Assembly: GCA_003402735.1 (NCBI GenBank)
Contig: QQNE01000040.1
Coordinates: forward strand, 1-35,662
Reading direction: 5' to 3'
DNA: 35,662 nt
Origin: Verrucomicrobiota bacterium
GTDB taxonomy: Bacteria > Verrucomicrobiota > Verrucomicrobiia > Verrucomicrobiales > DEV007
Notes under the pieces: generated by a model
What the model was told of the DNA's origin: nothing
Databases searched by the model: none
Seen by the model: only the letters and a program-made list of their open reading frames with translations
Shown: piece by piece, positions 23,749 to 33,032 of the stretch
Position numbering within the stretch: the stretch's first letter is position 1
How the letters are laid out: every line of letters begins with the position of its first letter
Made by a program: the position numbers and the translations under genes

Positions 23749-25827
23749 TCAATGGATGCGTTGCCCGGGCTCCGCCCCGCTGTCCGGCGAGAGGACGAAG
23801 ACTTCCTTTCCGCCCGGACCCGCCGCCACGATCATGCCCTCGCTCACGCCAAACTTCATCTTCCGCGGGGCCAGGTTGGCGACGATGACGACGAGCTTCC
23901 CCACCAGGGACTCAGGCGGGTAAGCCGCCTTGATTCCGGCGAAAATGTTGCGGGTTCCGGTGCCCCCGAGACTCACGGTGAGCTGCAAGAGTTTGTCCGC
24001 ACCGGGAACTTCCCGCGCCTCGAGCACGCGGGCGACCCGGAGATCGATCTTGCCGAAATCCTCAATCCCAATCTCGGTGCCGATCGGCTCCTTCTCGATC
24101 CAGACCGCGCTGTCTTGAGGGGCGGCGGGTGCGGGGGCCGAAGCGGTTTCCGGAGCGCCCCCTTCCCGACTCGCTTCGATCATGGCTTCGATCCTGGCTC
24201 GTTCGACTCGTTGCATCATGTGTTTGAATTGGGCGACCGGCGTTCCCAGAAGATGCTTCTTGGACTGTTTCCAATTGAGGATCGGGTCGCCGAGGAGTTC
24301 TTCGCATTGCACCGCAAGCCTGGGTAGGACTGGCGCCAGGTAAATGCAGAGCTGCCGAAACAGGTTCAGAGCCACGGTGCATACGTCCTGAAGCTGGCTG
24401 GCCTTGGACGGATCCTTGCGCAACTCCCAGGGCGCCGCCTGTTCCACGTAAGGATTGGCCCGGTCCGCCAACTCCATGATCCGTCTCATCGCCCGGCTGG
24501 AATCCCCAGTTGCGTAATCCTTGGCAATCTGGGTCCCGGCATCGGCAAAATCCGCGAAGAGACCGCCGTCATCCGGATACGTGGCGGACAACCCGATGCC
24601 CGAGACAAATTTGGCGCTGCGCGAGGCCAGGTTCACGACCTTGCCCACCAGATCCCCATTCACCTTGGCCACAAACTCGTCGAGTCCCAGATCCAGATCC
24701 TCGACCTTGCTGGTCAGCTTCGTCGCGTAATAATACCGAAGATAAGCGGGATCCAGGTATTCCAGATAGGTCGACGCCTTCACAAAGGTGCCGCGGGACT
24801 TGGACATCTTTTCCCCATCCACCGTCAGGAACCCGTGGATGTGCACCTGGGTCGGCAGGCGGAATCCGCCCACCCTGAGCATCGCCGGCCAGAACAGCGT
24901 GTGGAAATACTGGATGTCTTTGCCGATGAAATGATGGATCTCCGTCTTCTCACTGCGCCACCAGTCATCGACCTCCTCCCCGGTCTTGGCGCACCAGTCG
25001 GCGGTGGATCCGATGTAACCGATCGGCGCATCGAACCAGACATACCAAAAATTTCCCGGACTGTCGGGAATCTCAAATCCAAAATAGGGGGCCGGACGCG
25101 AGACATCCCAATCATGCAGCGCTTTGGGCCGGAGTTCCCCCGTCTCGTCCTTCTCATTGAAGAAGTAGTTCTTCAGATAATTCGCGCTCTCGGAGGGAAG
25201 TGGCCCAGATTGGGTCCAATCCTCGAGAAAGGCGCGCTCCTTGTCCAATGTCACGAAGAGATGGGTGGCACGACGCACTTCCGGGCTCGTGCCGGAAATC
25301 ACGCTGATCGGGTCCGACAAATCGGCCGGAGAGTAGGTGGCCCCGCAATGGCCGCAATTGTCCCCGGGCTGATTCTTGCTGGCGCAACGCGGGCAAGTGC
25401 CGCGCACCTGGCGGTCTGACAGGAACAACCCCTTGGCGGTGTCATAGAGCTGTTCCACTTCGTGCTCGGCCACCAACCCGGCCCCGCGCAAGGCTTTCCA
25501 AATCTCATGGCAATACCGCCGAGTCGACTCGCTGTTGGTGCTGCCGTAATGATCGAACGCAATTCCGAAAGCGGCGAAATCACGCTGATGCGCCTCACTC
25601 ATTTCGTCGATCACTTCCCCTTCGGACCGGCCCTCTGCCTGGGCCCGAAGACTGATGGCCGTGCCATGTGTGTCGTCCGCGCAGATGTAGACGCAGTGAT
25701 TCCCCATCAACTTCTGGAACCGCACCCAGATATCGGTCTGCAAATACTCCACCAAGTGACCGATGTGGATGTGGCCGTTGGCGTAAGGAAGGGCGGAGGT
25801 GACGAGGATGCGGCGCTTGGCGGCCAT
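23749..25827 (-). CDS. metG: Methionyl-tRNA synthetase with C-terminal tRNA-binding domain
   Basis: A 692-residue class I aminoacyl-tRNA synthetase. The N-terminal catalytic core has [13 protein letters not shown] (HIGH signature). A knuckle CPRC...CGHCG forms one zinc site, as in MetRS forms of the E. coli type. The core also carries [12 protein letters not shown] and the KMSKS signature in [11 protein letters not shown]. The anticodon-binding helical domain follows. The C-terminal roughly 110 residues ([55 protein letters not shown]) form an EMAP/Trbp111-like OB-fold that binds tRNA and dimerises. An in-frame TTG lies three codons upstream; ATG 25827 is chosen. It lies 86 bases downstream of the small TPR gene. 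Confidence 0.96.
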   Translation of the reverse strand: MAAKRRILVTSALPYANGHIHIGHLVEYLQTDIWVRFQKLMGNHCVYICADDTHGTAISLRAQAEGRSEGEVIDEMSEAHQRDFAAFGIAFDHYGSTNSESTRRYCHEIWKALRGAGLVAEHEVEQLYDTAKGLFLSDRQVRGTCPRCASKNQPGDNCGHCGATYSPADLSDPISVISGTSPEVRRATHLFVTLDKERAFLEDWTQSGPLPSESANYLKNYFFNEKDETGELRPKALHDWDVSRPAPYFGFEIPDSPGNFWYVWFDAPIGYIGSTADWCAKTGEEVDDWWRSEKTEIHHFIGKDIQYFHTLFWPAMLRVGGFRLPTQVHIHGFLTVDGEKMSKSRGTFVKASTYLEYLDPAYLRYYYATKLTSKVEDLDLGLDEFVAKVNGDLVGKVVNLASRSAKFVSGIGLSATYPDDGGLFADFADAGTQIAKDYATGDSSRAMRRIMELADRANPYVEQAAPWELRKDPSKASQLQDVCTVALNLFRQLCIYLAPVLPRLAVQCEELLGDPILNWKQSKKHLLGTPVAQFKHMMQRVERARIEAMIEASREGGAPETASAPAPAAPQDSAVWIEKEPIGTEIGIEDFGKIDLRVARVLEAREVPGADKLLQLTVSLGGTGTRNIFAGIKAAYPPESLVGKLVVIVANLAPRKMKFGVSEGMIVAAGPGGKEVFVLSPDSGAEPGQRIH

Positions 25828-25913
25828 GCGGATCAATGCGGATTCGGGTGAACGATTGCGAAAGGAGAAGGATGCGGAAACGCCCCTACCATTCCACCAT
25901 CAATCCACAACTC

Positions 25914-26261
25914 TCAACCAATCTTGCCCCCAAGACCAAGAACGGCGGCATTGCGCTTGGCCTCCTCTGCTTCCGCAATTTTTCCATCCGCCACATACAT
26001 CTGGGAAAGCGCGGTCCAAACGAGCTGATCATTGGGATTGATGGTGGTGGCCTGGAGCGCCGCCCCAATCGCCGGACGAATCTGCCCCGCCTTCAACAGC
26101 GCCATCCCCAACGCATGCCAGCCATCGAAGAACTCAGGGTCGAGCTCAATGCAGCGACGATACTTGCCAATCGCCTGATCCAGATCCCCCACGGCCAGAT
26201 CGCCGTTGGCATCGTCAAACAAATCGTCCCGCTCCGAGTCCACGGCGAAAACTTCCACCAA
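25914..26261 (-). CDS. Small TPR-repeat protein
   Basis: A protein of about 115 residues made almost entirely of tetratricopeptide repeats. Three helical pairs are recognisable: ANGDLAVGDLDQAIGKYRRC-IELDP, FFDGWHALGMALLKAGQI-INPND, and LVWTALSQMYVADGKIAEAEEA. TPR proteins are protein-binding scaffolds, and nothing here shows the partner. There is no signal peptide. No ATG is available at the right place: the start is probably TTG 26261 or GTG 26258, within 12 bases of the upstream foldase gene, so the two are very likely co-transcribed. Confidence 0.72.
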   Translation of the reverse strand: MVEVFAVDSERDDLFDDANGDLAVGDLDQAIGKYRRCIELDPEFFDGWHALGMALLKAGQIRPAIGAALQATTINPNDQLVWTALSQMYVADGKIAEAEEAKRNAAVLGLGGKIG

Positions 26262-26273
26262 CGGGCGCGCCGT

Positions 26274-27917
26274 TCAGCGCCGCGGCGCAAAGGCTTCGAT
26301 GCTCAGGGGCACCGAATTGCCGTCCCGATCCTTCACCATCGGCCGATTCAACTGGGTCCCGGCGCGCCGCGCGGCAAACCAAGCCTCAAAACCCGAGGAA
26401 GCGGCGGCCCCGCTCATTTCTTCGGAGAGCCGTTTGCGATCCTCGGGCTCGGAATCCCTTTTGGGAACATCCCGCGCCGCGAGATAAACGAGGAGCGCAC
26501 CGTCGGGTTGCATGCTGGGCTCACTGAGCTGGCCGGGCACAAGTTCAAGAGCCTGGGCCTTCACGGCAGATGCGTTGCCAGTTCCCTCCGGGTTCGCATC
26601 GCGGTCAAACGGCTTCACGGCCTTGGCCTCCACTCCAGCCGACTTCGCGGCCTCGGTGATCGTCTTGCCCTTGCCCAACAGTTCCGAGAGTTGCTTGCGC
26701 ACCTTATCCGCAGCCGCGGTCAATTTGGCATCCTTGTCCTGGGCCTCCAATCGCTTGCGCACCTCCGCCTTCGCCTCTTCCAGGGAGAGCTGCGCGGCCG
26801 GCACTGGCGCCTCCTTCAACCAATACAGATAAATCGCCGTATCCGTGGCCACGGTATCGAAAGCATTCCGATCCTTCTCATCCAGGTTGAAAATGCGGTC
26901 GGCAAACTGTGAACCGCCCTCCAAATCAGACGGCGGAGCGGACGCCGGGAAAGGGGCGGTCTCGGCCGGCTTCAACGCCTTGAAACCATCGGTCGACTGC
27001 AGCAACGCAATGGCCTCCGCGAGCGACTTTCCGTTTTCCTCAATGGCGCCCCGAACCGTCTTGAACGCCTGCCTGAAGCGGTTGGCTTCGACATTGCGCC
27101 GGGCCTGCCACTGGTCCTCCGCTTCCTTCTCGCCCTTCGGCGGAATGGAAAACTTCAAATACCGAATGGCGCGCCGCGGCTCAGACTGAAAACTGGCCTT
27201 GTTCTCGTCGTAATACTTGCGGATCTGGTCGTCTGTCACCTTCAAATCCTTGGCGAAAGCCTCGGCCTTCAGGAAGATCTCATAGGCAGTGAACGTCTCG
27301 TAACGCGCCTTGTAGGCCCGATCCACCTCCCACTGGGAAACGCCCAACCCAGCCCCCGTGAGCGTCTTGATCGTCTCGTAATTCACGAAATCAGCAATCA
27401 GTTCGCGAAGATCGAACTCGTAAAGAGCAAACCGGCTCAGTCCGTTTCTCAAGTAATTCCGGTAACGGACCGGATCGAACTTGCCGGCATCGTCGTGAAA
27501 CAGGGAGATCGATTCAATCGCCTTCTGGATCTGCTCCTCCGTGGCCGCTACCCCCAGGCGTTTGGCCGCGCCGCGAAACTCCAGCAAGTTGATGACAAAA
27601 TCGGTGCGATCGATGTTGGGATTGAACATCGCCATGCCACTCTGATCCCCGAGGATATCGAGCGCAAATCGACCCATCGGTTGCACGCTGAACGGAGGGG
27701 AGATCCCGAGATCCCGGAGAGCGACGTGAAACAGATTGGCCAAACGATAGGCTTCGCTCCCGTGGTAGGGCCGCCCCTCGAGCGTAAACGCCACACTGGA
27801 AGGGCCCTGTTCCGCACCCGTATCGTAGCGGTTGTAAAGGTAAGCAAACGCGATGCAGATGACCGCCGTCAGGACGATCAGGACCGATTTCTGGACTTTG
27901 CGAAGGTGACCGAGCAT
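26274..27917 (-). CDS. PpiD/SurA-like membrane-anchored peptidyl-prolyl isomerase family protein
   Basis: A 547-residue protein with one N-terminal transmembrane helix (about residues 10-28, VLIVLTAVICIAFAYLY) and a periplasmic body. This matches the layout of PpiD and SurA_N-type foldases. A SurA-N-like helical region spans about 80-210 (NLLEFRGAAKRLGVAATEEQI to GVSQWEVDRAYKARYE). Next comes a parvulin-like part (RRAIRYLKFSIPP to DTAIYLYWLKEAPVP) that is diverged and lacks clear active-site text, and then a long helical C-terminal segment. The predicted role is chaperoning of envelope or outer-membrane proteins; isomerase activity is doubtful. Upstream of the ATG a GGGGGT run could serve as a ribosome binding site. 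It lies 112 bases after the coiled-coil gene. Confidence 0.75.
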   Translation of the reverse strand: MLGHLRKVQKSVLIVLTAVICIAFAYLYNRYDTGAEQGPSSVAFTLEGRPYHGSEAYRLANLFHVALRDLGISPPFSVQPMGRFALDILGDQSGMAMFNPNIDRTDFVINLLEFRGAAKRLGVAATEEQIQKAIESISLFHDDAGKFDPVRYRNYLRNGLSRFALYEFDLRELIADFVNYETIKTLTGAGLGVSQWEVDRAYKARYETFTAYEIFLKAEAFAKDLKVTDDQIRKYYDENKASFQSEPRRAIRYLKFSIPPKGEKEAEDQWQARRNVEANRFRQAFKTVRGAIEENGKSLAEAIALLQSTDGFKALKPAETAPFPASAPPSDLEGGSQFADRIFNLDEKDRNAFDTVATDTAIYLYWLKEAPVPAAQLSLEEAKAEVRKRLEAQDKDAKLTAAADKVRKQLSELLGKGKTITEAAKSAGVEAKAVKPFDRDANPEGTGNASAVKAQALELVPGQLSEPSMQPDGALLVYLAARDVPKRDSEPEDRKRLSEEMSGAAASSGFEAWFAARRAGTQLNRPMVKDRDGNSVPLSIEAFAPRR

Positions 27918-27954
27918 GGCTGAACCGACCCCCAGGCGGATGAAACCCGGCGGA

Positions 27955-27969
27955 ACGGTGCGTCACCGT
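27955..27969. other. Short hairpin in the gap between the coiled-coil and PpiD-like genes
   Basis: ACGGTG (27955-27960) and CACCGT (27964-27969) form a perfect 6-bp stem with a three-base loop. It lies about 60 bases beyond the stop of the coiled-coil gene in the 112-base gap before the PpiD-like gene. There is no T-run after it. It may affect mRNA stability or pausing; a standard terminator is unlikely. Confidence 0.25.
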
Positions 27970-28029
27970 AGGGGGAGGAGCCCGATTGAGCAACCGGAAA
28001 CTGTCGATGGCCGACGCGGATTTGCGCCG

Positions 28030-30885
28030 TCAATCATTGATGAACCGCTCGATGGCAGGGTCGCGCTCCGCACCGTTCTTGCAGGCCCGCCGATAATAGT
28101 CCCGGGCCTGATCCCGGGAGGGAGGTTTGGACGTGGAATAGAGCACAGCCAAGTTGAAGCAGGCCTCCGCATGATTGGCATTGATCGAAAGGGCCCGCTT
28201 GAACTCGGATTCAGCCCGCGTCGTCCAGCCCTTGCGGCTCGCGATCAGGCCGAGGTAGTTGTGGGCATCGGCGTTCCGGGCGTCCAGTTGCACGGTTTGA
28301 CCAAAGGACTCCAGCGCCTCGTCATACTTTGCCTTCCGGTAAGAAAGCACCCCCTGATGAAAGTGCGCCGGGGCATACGAAGGGTTCTTGGCCCGGGCCC
28401 TTTTGAGATAGCCTTCCGCCTCATCAAGTTTCCCGAGACGAAGGGCGATCACCGCAAGATTGCAAAGCGCCATCTCGTTGGTCCGGTCCCAGCGCAAGAT
28501 CTCCTCATACCCGCGGGCCGCCGCGACGAAATCCCCCCGGCGGAACTGCCCGTTGGCCTCACTTCCCAAACCGGCCAGATCGACCTGAGGCCTGGCCAGG
28601 ATGACCACGTCCGCATACGGAGCCAGGGCGGGAACCTTTTTCACAAGCTCGGCTGGGGCCGGAGCGGGAGCAGCTTTGGCGGAAACGCCCGGGCTGGCAA
28701 AAACCTTGGTCCCCGATGTGGCCGGAACGACGGGCAAGGTGGAGAAAGGGACCTCGGGACCGGTCTCCGTCATGGCGATCAGCTTGAGGTCTTCGGGTTC
28801 TTTGAACATGGCTTTCTCGTTGTCCGAGAGCTGGATCACCGGTTTGGACATTTCATCCAGACTGGCCAGCAACTGGGTGGAATGGACATCCACATTGCGA
28901 AGCTCCGCCAGGACCAGGTCGCGAGCCTCCAGAAGACGCGCCTGACGCACCAACTGCTTGCGGATGAGGCTCCGCAACAGGTCGTTCTCTTCCTTGGAAT
29001 TGGCCAGAGCGCTAGCCTCGGCTTTGGATTCCTGCAACTGCCCCGTGATCCGCGCCAAAAGACCGTCCTTCTGGTCGAGCAAACTCTTCAACCCGTCCCG
29101 CTCCTTCGTCAGCGAGGTCACCTGTTCCGTTCGGGCATCGAGCTGGGTCAGCATCTCCTTCAGCCGTCCGTTGAGCTCGTCCACCGTCTTTTGATAACGG
29201 GCGTTCGACTCCTGGAGCGACTGCCGCTCTCTCTGGATCGAGGTCAGCTGCCCCTTGAGCGAGGCAATCTCGTTGAGATAGCCGCCTTCGCGCTCGGTGA
29301 GTTTCGAGATCTCCGCGCGGGCTTCGTCCAGGGAATGGCGCCACTTCTGATTCGCCGCGAGGATGTCTTTGATGTCCCCACTCACCCGATCAGAGGCGTT
29401 CAGGAGAATCGCCATCTCATCCAGATCCTTCTGCAACTGATCGCGTTGGGCCACCAACGAATCCCGTTCCTTGCTCAAAACCTGGTTCTCGCGCTCCAGT
29501 CGCGACCGATCGACCTCCAAGCGTTCCACCTGCTCGTTGAGCTGCTGGATCGATGCCTGGGATTTCTCCAATTCGGCGAGCAATTTGGCGTTTTGCTCCG
29601 ACATGGCCCCGCGGCCCGCCAGTTCCTCCCGCAAGTTCTTGATCAATTCATCCCGCTGCTTCAGTTCGCCGACACCTCGCATCGCCTCCTGCTCCAATTG
29701 CACCACCTTGGCCTGCCACACCGCCACTTCCCCACGCGCCCTCTCCAAGGCTTGGGCCCCGTCGGGCGAAACCGAATTCATCTGCTGCAATTTGGCCAAT
29801 TCCGCCTGGGCGACCTCGAGCGCCTTCCGCGCCTCGTCACGCTCCGCCTTCGCTTTGTCGCGATCCGCCCGTGCGCTGTCCCGGTCCGTGGCCGCCTGAT
29901 TGGCCTCCGCCATCACCTTGGCGACCTCTTCCATCGTTCCCTGGCGGTCCCGCAACAATTCATCTTTTTGGGCCGTCAATTCCGCGATCTGTTTCCGGGC
30001 CTCGTCCAGGGCCTTGAGAATGCCAGCGCTGTCTGCGTTCGCCCTTTTGAGCTCCTCCACAGCCACGTCCAGTTGGGACTCCAACTTGGCCACCTGATCC
30101 CCCCCGGTGGTCTTGGCCTGCTGCAACTCCTGCATGGTGCGGGCCAACTGAGCCTGCAACCGTTGCTCAGCCTCCCGAGCCTGCGTCAACTGAGTCTGCA
30201 AACCGCTGGCTTGATCCTTGTGCTGCCGCAACGTCTGCTCCAGGCGCTGATTCGCTCCGGTGAGCTGGTCAATCCGCGCCTGTTGATCCTGGAACTCGGT
30301 CGAAAGATCCCGGATGGCACCCTGCGCCACTGGGGCCACCCCGCCCGTCAACGGAACCGCAGGGAGCGGCAACGGACGCGGCGCCGGTCCTGTTGGCGAC
30401 TCCGCAATCCCCGCCGAAGACGGGACTTCCAGGGGAACCGCCTCCCGGGGCTGCATGGCAATGACGGGGGCCACCGTGCCGGGCGGTGCCGCCTGCGGCT
30501 GGCCATTGCCTCCGTTCTGGCTCTCCCAAGCCTGCAAGGCCGCGGCATCCGTGGACTGCAATCGGTTCTGCACCCCTTCGATCGCATCCAGAATGGCCCG
30601 CCGCCGATGATTGACCATCTGGGGACGCCAGCTCGGGTGGGTCCGGGCAATGAAATCGAAAAGCCGCTGCGATTCCCGGTATTTGCTGAGGGCCTGCAGA
30701 TCCTGCTTTTCCTTCTCTGCTTCCTCAGCCTGCTGGAACAACATGAAGCCCCGGAGCCAGACGTCCGACGGATCGCCGGCCGCAGCTTGGGTAGGCGCGG
30801 ACTGAGCCGAAGCCGCTGGCACACCGCTCCAGGTCACCCCGAACGTGACCAGAACGGCGCAAAGACTAAAATGCCAAAATTTCAT
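28030..30885 (-). CDS. Large secreted coiled-coil protein with C-terminal TPR repeats
   Basis: A 951-residue protein with a signal peptide (residues 1-28, ending AASAQS). After a short helical domain and a Pro/Ala-rich linker (about 130-190), a very long heptad-rich coiled coil covers about 195-690, rich in Glu, Gln, Arg, Lys and Leu (for example LEQTLRQHKDQASGLQTQL). The last roughly 170 residues are TPR repeats (GYEEILRWDRTNEMALCNLA, GKLDEAEGYLKRARAKNP, YDEALESFGQTVQLDA, AESEFKRALSINANHAEA). No enzyme motif is present. A periplasmic scaffold or spacer is plausible; the specific role is unknown. ATG 30885 is chosen because it gives the signal peptide; the frame is open to 30939. Two further TPR/foldase genes follow on the same strand. 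Confidence 0.8.
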   Translation of the reverse strand: MKFWHFSLCAVLVTFGVTWSGVPAASAQSAPTQAAAGDPSDVWLRGFMLFQQAEEAEKEKQDLQALSKYRESQRLFDFIARTHPSWRPQMVNHRRRAILDAIEGVQNRLQSTDAAALQAWESQNGGNGQPQAAPPGTVAPVIAMQPREAVPLEVPSSAGIAESPTGPAPRPLPLPAVPLTGGVAPVAQGAIRDLSTEFQDQQARIDQLTGANQRLEQTLRQHKDQASGLQTQLTQAREAEQRLQAQLARTMQELQQAKTTGGDQVAKLESQLDVAVEELKRANADSAGILKALDEARKQIAELTAQKDELLRDRQGTMEEVAKVMAEANQAATDRDSARADRDKAKAERDEARKALEVAQAELAKLQQMNSVSPDGAQALERARGEVAVWQAKVVQLEQEAMRGVGELKQRDELIKNLREELAGRGAMSEQNAKLLAELEKSQASIQQLNEQVERLEVDRSRLERENQVLSKERDSLVAQRDQLQKDLDEMAILLNASDRVSGDIKDILAANQKWRHSLDEARAEISKLTEREGGYLNEIASLKGQLTSIQRERQSLQESNARYQKTVDELNGRLKEMLTQLDARTEQVTSLTKERDGLKSLLDQKDGLLARITGQLQESKAEASALANSKEENDLLRSLIRKQLVRQARLLEARDLVLAELRNVDVHSTQLLASLDEMSKPVIQLSDNEKAMFKEPEDLKLIAMTETGPEVPFSTLPVVPATSGTKVFASPGVSAKAAPAPAPAELVKKVPALAPYADVVILARPQVDLAGLGSEANGQFRRGDFVAAARGYEEILRWDRTNEMALCNLAVIALRLGKLDEAEGYLKRARAKNPSYAPAHFHQGVLSYRKAKYDEALESFGQTVQLDARNADAHNYLGLIASRKGWTTRAESEFKRALSINANHAEACFNLAVLYSTSKPPSRDQARDYYRRACKNGAERDPAIERFIND

Positions 30886-31111
30886 TCCCGGTGCGCGAGA
30901 GTTTTTCGAATCGTTCGACCGATCTCCTGCGTTTCGCAAAGTTGTTCACCACATATTCGCAGGCCGCCTGAGAGTTTAACAGTTTTTTCACCGTCCGTCT
31001 GCTGCATTTTTTTGCGTTTTTGCAATGCTCAACCCTCGCGCCTCTCCCGAAAGACCTTGCCGGATGGCCGGATGAAAATACAGTAATCCAGCATTGCAGC
31101 ATCCCGTAGCC
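30886..31111. promoter_or_regulatory. 226-base AT-rich divergent intergenic region
   Basis: This is the longest gene-free stretch in the window, between the divergent coiled-coil and HNH genes. It is clearly AT-richer than its surroundings, with runs such as ACAGTTTTTTCAC and GCATTTTTTTGCG. A weak plus-strand promoter can be drawn with TTGCCG at 31057 and TACAGT at 31079, 27 bases before the HNH start. A weaker minus-strand pair is TTAAAC (30974-30979) and AATATG (30952-30957). Both match consensus only partly. Confidence 0.4.
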
Positions 31112-31732
31112 ATGATCGTGTCATTGAACAATCCTGTGCTCGTGCTGAACCGGCATTGGCAACCTGTGCACATCTGCACTGCCCGGCGAGCTTTCTCACT
31201 CGTTTGCCTGGGACACGCCCTGGTCGTCCATCTCGATGGGGAGTCGAACTTCTCAACCCACGATTTGCAATCATGGATCAGGTCGAGCCGCAACGATCCC
31301 TCTTTGGAGGCGGTGCGCACGGTCAACGCTACCTTCGGCGTTCCCCAGATCATTGTTCTCTCGCTGTTTGACCGATTGCCGAAAAAAGAAATCAAGTTCA
31401 CCCGGCAAAATGTTTTCGAGCGGGACAACCACGTCTGCCAATACTGCCAGAAACGGTTCGATGCCCGGGAACTGAATCTCGATCACGTCATCCCCCGGGA
31501 CAAGGGCGGCAAGAGTTCCTGGGAGAACATCGTGACCAGCTGCGTTCGCTGCAACACCCGCAAGGCCAACAAGCTTCCGACCGAGGCCAACATGTTCCCG
31601 ATGAGAGAACCGAAGGCTCCAGTCTGGCGCCCCTTCATGTGCCTCGCGGAACGGAGTTCGCGGCGGCGCGCCTACCCCAGTTGGCGCTTTTTCCTCGATC
31701 TCGAACCGGCCATGGTCGAGATGAGCGGCTGA
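31112..31732 (+). CDS. HNH endonuclease family protein
   Basis: A 206-residue protein with an HNH/HNH_5 nuclease domain in its middle. The zinc-binding cysteines are CQYC (109-112) and CVRC; the catalytic part reads LNLDHVIPRDKGGKSSWENI with the Asp-His pair, and NTRKANK closes the motif. The N-terminal 100 residues open with VLVLNRHWQPVHICTARRAF, a conserved partner region of a stand-alone HNH family that, as I recall, occurs singly in cyanobacterial, planctomycete and verrucomicrobial chromosomes. The family is not tied to a methylase or to introns; its function is unknown, possibly DNA repair or processing. ATG 31112 is used; a TTG lies six codons upstream. It ends 19 bases from the convergent mlaD gene. 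Confidence 0.85.
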   Translation: MIVSLNNPVLVLNRHWQPVHICTARRAFSLVCLGHALVVHLDGESNFSTHDLQSWIRSSRNDPSLEAVRTVNATFGVPQIIVLSLFDRLPKKEIKFTRQNVFERDNHVCQYCQKRFDARELNLDHVIPRDKGGKSSWENIVTSCVRCNTRKANKLPTEANMFPMREPKAPVWRPFMCLAERSSRRRAYPSWRFFLDLEPAMVEMSG

Positions 31733-31751
31733 ACCTTCAACCCCGGGCCCG

Positions 31752-32999
31752 TCACTTTTTCTGCCCCACCGCCGCGCCCGGCTTGCGTTTGGCAGCGGAG
31801 GCTGTGCCCTTGCCATCGTCCGCCTTCTCTTTGCCCCCAAAAAGACCGAGAAACCCGTTCCGGGATTTCTCGGCGGGAGCCGGAGCAGGTTGAGGTTCTT
31901 GCCGGGGCGGACTCTGTCCCCGAGCCACGGCAACGGGGTTCTCATCGCGCCGCACGAAACGCCGCAAAAGCCAGTGCCGCTGCAAGGCCTCGGCAGCGAT
32001 TTCGTATTCGCGAGCCGTCTCCTGCAGGGTGGAAGCCACGTCGCCGTAGCTTTCGATGGCCTGGTCCGCCTCATTCACCGTGGCCGGGAGCGTTCCGGCC
32101 GCTTTGGTCAGCGCCATGGCCGCTTCATTCGCCGACTTCGAGGCCCGAGACACGTTCTCGAGCGTCTGCTTGATCTGCTGCTGCGCTTCCTGGTCCTTCA
32201 GGAGAACCCCGGCGGCTCCCTCCCCGTTTTCAATTTGGACCATCACCGAAGCAAAGGAGGTGGCGGCCTCGTTGAACCTCGCCAGGGAATCGCGGAGCTG
32301 CTTGCCGGTCTCTTCATCCCGGAGCAGAACCCCGGCTGCGCTCTCTCCCTTTTTGACCTCGTCCAGGAGTTCCCGGATTCCCCCGATGGCGATCTGAAAA
32401 TCTTTCTTCGGATCATTCAAGGTCTCCGCCAACAACTCGATGTCGCGCGAGCTCGCCTGCAATTGGTTGATGGCTGGCACCAACGCCTCATTGAGTTCCG
32501 CGACCATCTCCGTCATGTCCTTCTGCCCCGAACTGGCCGGATCCGCCAACGGCAAAGTGGTCAGGTCAGGCACCGGGGTGTTGCCACGGCTGACCTCGAA
32601 GTAGGCGGCGCCCAGCCCGCCGAGTCCCATCTTGAGAAAGGCCTTGGATTCCTCGCCCACAAACACGGTGTAATCCCCCCGCAATTCCAACACCGCCACC
32701 AGTTGCAGCTGCGTCGGATCCATATTGCGCTTCACCGGCGCACGCCCGGTCCGCTTGTCCCGAAGCTCCACGGAACGCACCGACCCGGCTCGGGCCCCCA
32801 AAATGCGCACTTCCGCTCCCGGCCGAATGCCGAGGGTTCCGGTTTCCGGAAGCACCACGTCATACGATCTCTTGCCCTCAAACCACCCCTGCAACTGGCC
32901 GCTCAGGAAAACCAAGCCGACCAGCAAGATCGCCACGGTCAACGCAAACGCCCCGGCGATCTCGTTGACATGGCGAAATTTAAATGGTTTGGCGGGCAT
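31752..32999 (-). CDS. mlaD: MCE/MlaD-family lipid transport protein
   Basis: A 415-residue protein with an N-terminal transmembrane helix (about residues 15-33) and one MCE domain (about 42-135: YDVVLPETGTLGIRPGAEV, VRILGARAGSVRSVEL, FLKMGLGGLGAAYFEVSRG). MlaD-type proteins form periplasmic hexameric rings that bind phospholipids and sit on the MlaFE transporter. A helical region follows with two related segments, ESAAGVLLRDEETGKQLRDS and EGAAGVLLKDQEAQQQIKQT, a repeat typical of longer MCE proteins. The C-terminal tail is low in complexity (Pro, Ala, Lys). It is the third gene after mlaE and the mlaF-like gene, 33 bases from the latter. Confidence 0.88.
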   Translation of the reverse strand: MPAKPFKFRHVNEIAGAFALTVAILLVGLVFLSGQLQGWFEGKRSYDVVLPETGTLGIRPGAEVRILGARAGSVRSVELRDKRTGRAPVKRNMDPTQLQLVAVLELRGDYTVFVGEESKAFLKMGLGGLGAAYFEVSRGNTPVPDLTTLPLADPASSGQKDMTEMVAELNEALVPAINQLQASSRDIELLAETLNDPKKDFQIAIGGIRELLDEVKKGESAAGVLLRDEETGKQLRDSLARFNEAATSFASVMVQIENGEGAAGVLLKDQEAQQQIKQTLENVSRASKSANEAAMALTKAAGTLPATVNEADQAIESYGDVASTLQETAREYEIAAEALQRHWLLRRFVRRDENPVAVARGQSPPRQEPQPAPAPAEKSRNGFLGLFGGKEKADDGKGTASAAKRKPGAAVGQKK

Positions 33000-33032
33000 C
33001 GGATGGCAAGAGGTTGAATGGGCCTGGGTAGT

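Noticed and set aside
25828..25845. Tandem GCGGAT repeat upstream of metG
   Set aside because: Two six-base copies close together are too short to distinguish from chance in GC-rich DNA.
27916..31086. A 1056-codon open frame on the plus strand
   Set aside because: It lies antisense to the coiled-coil and PpiD-side genes, has a composition typical of the complement of a GC-rich frame (His, Arg, Leu, Gly runs) and no recognisable domain.
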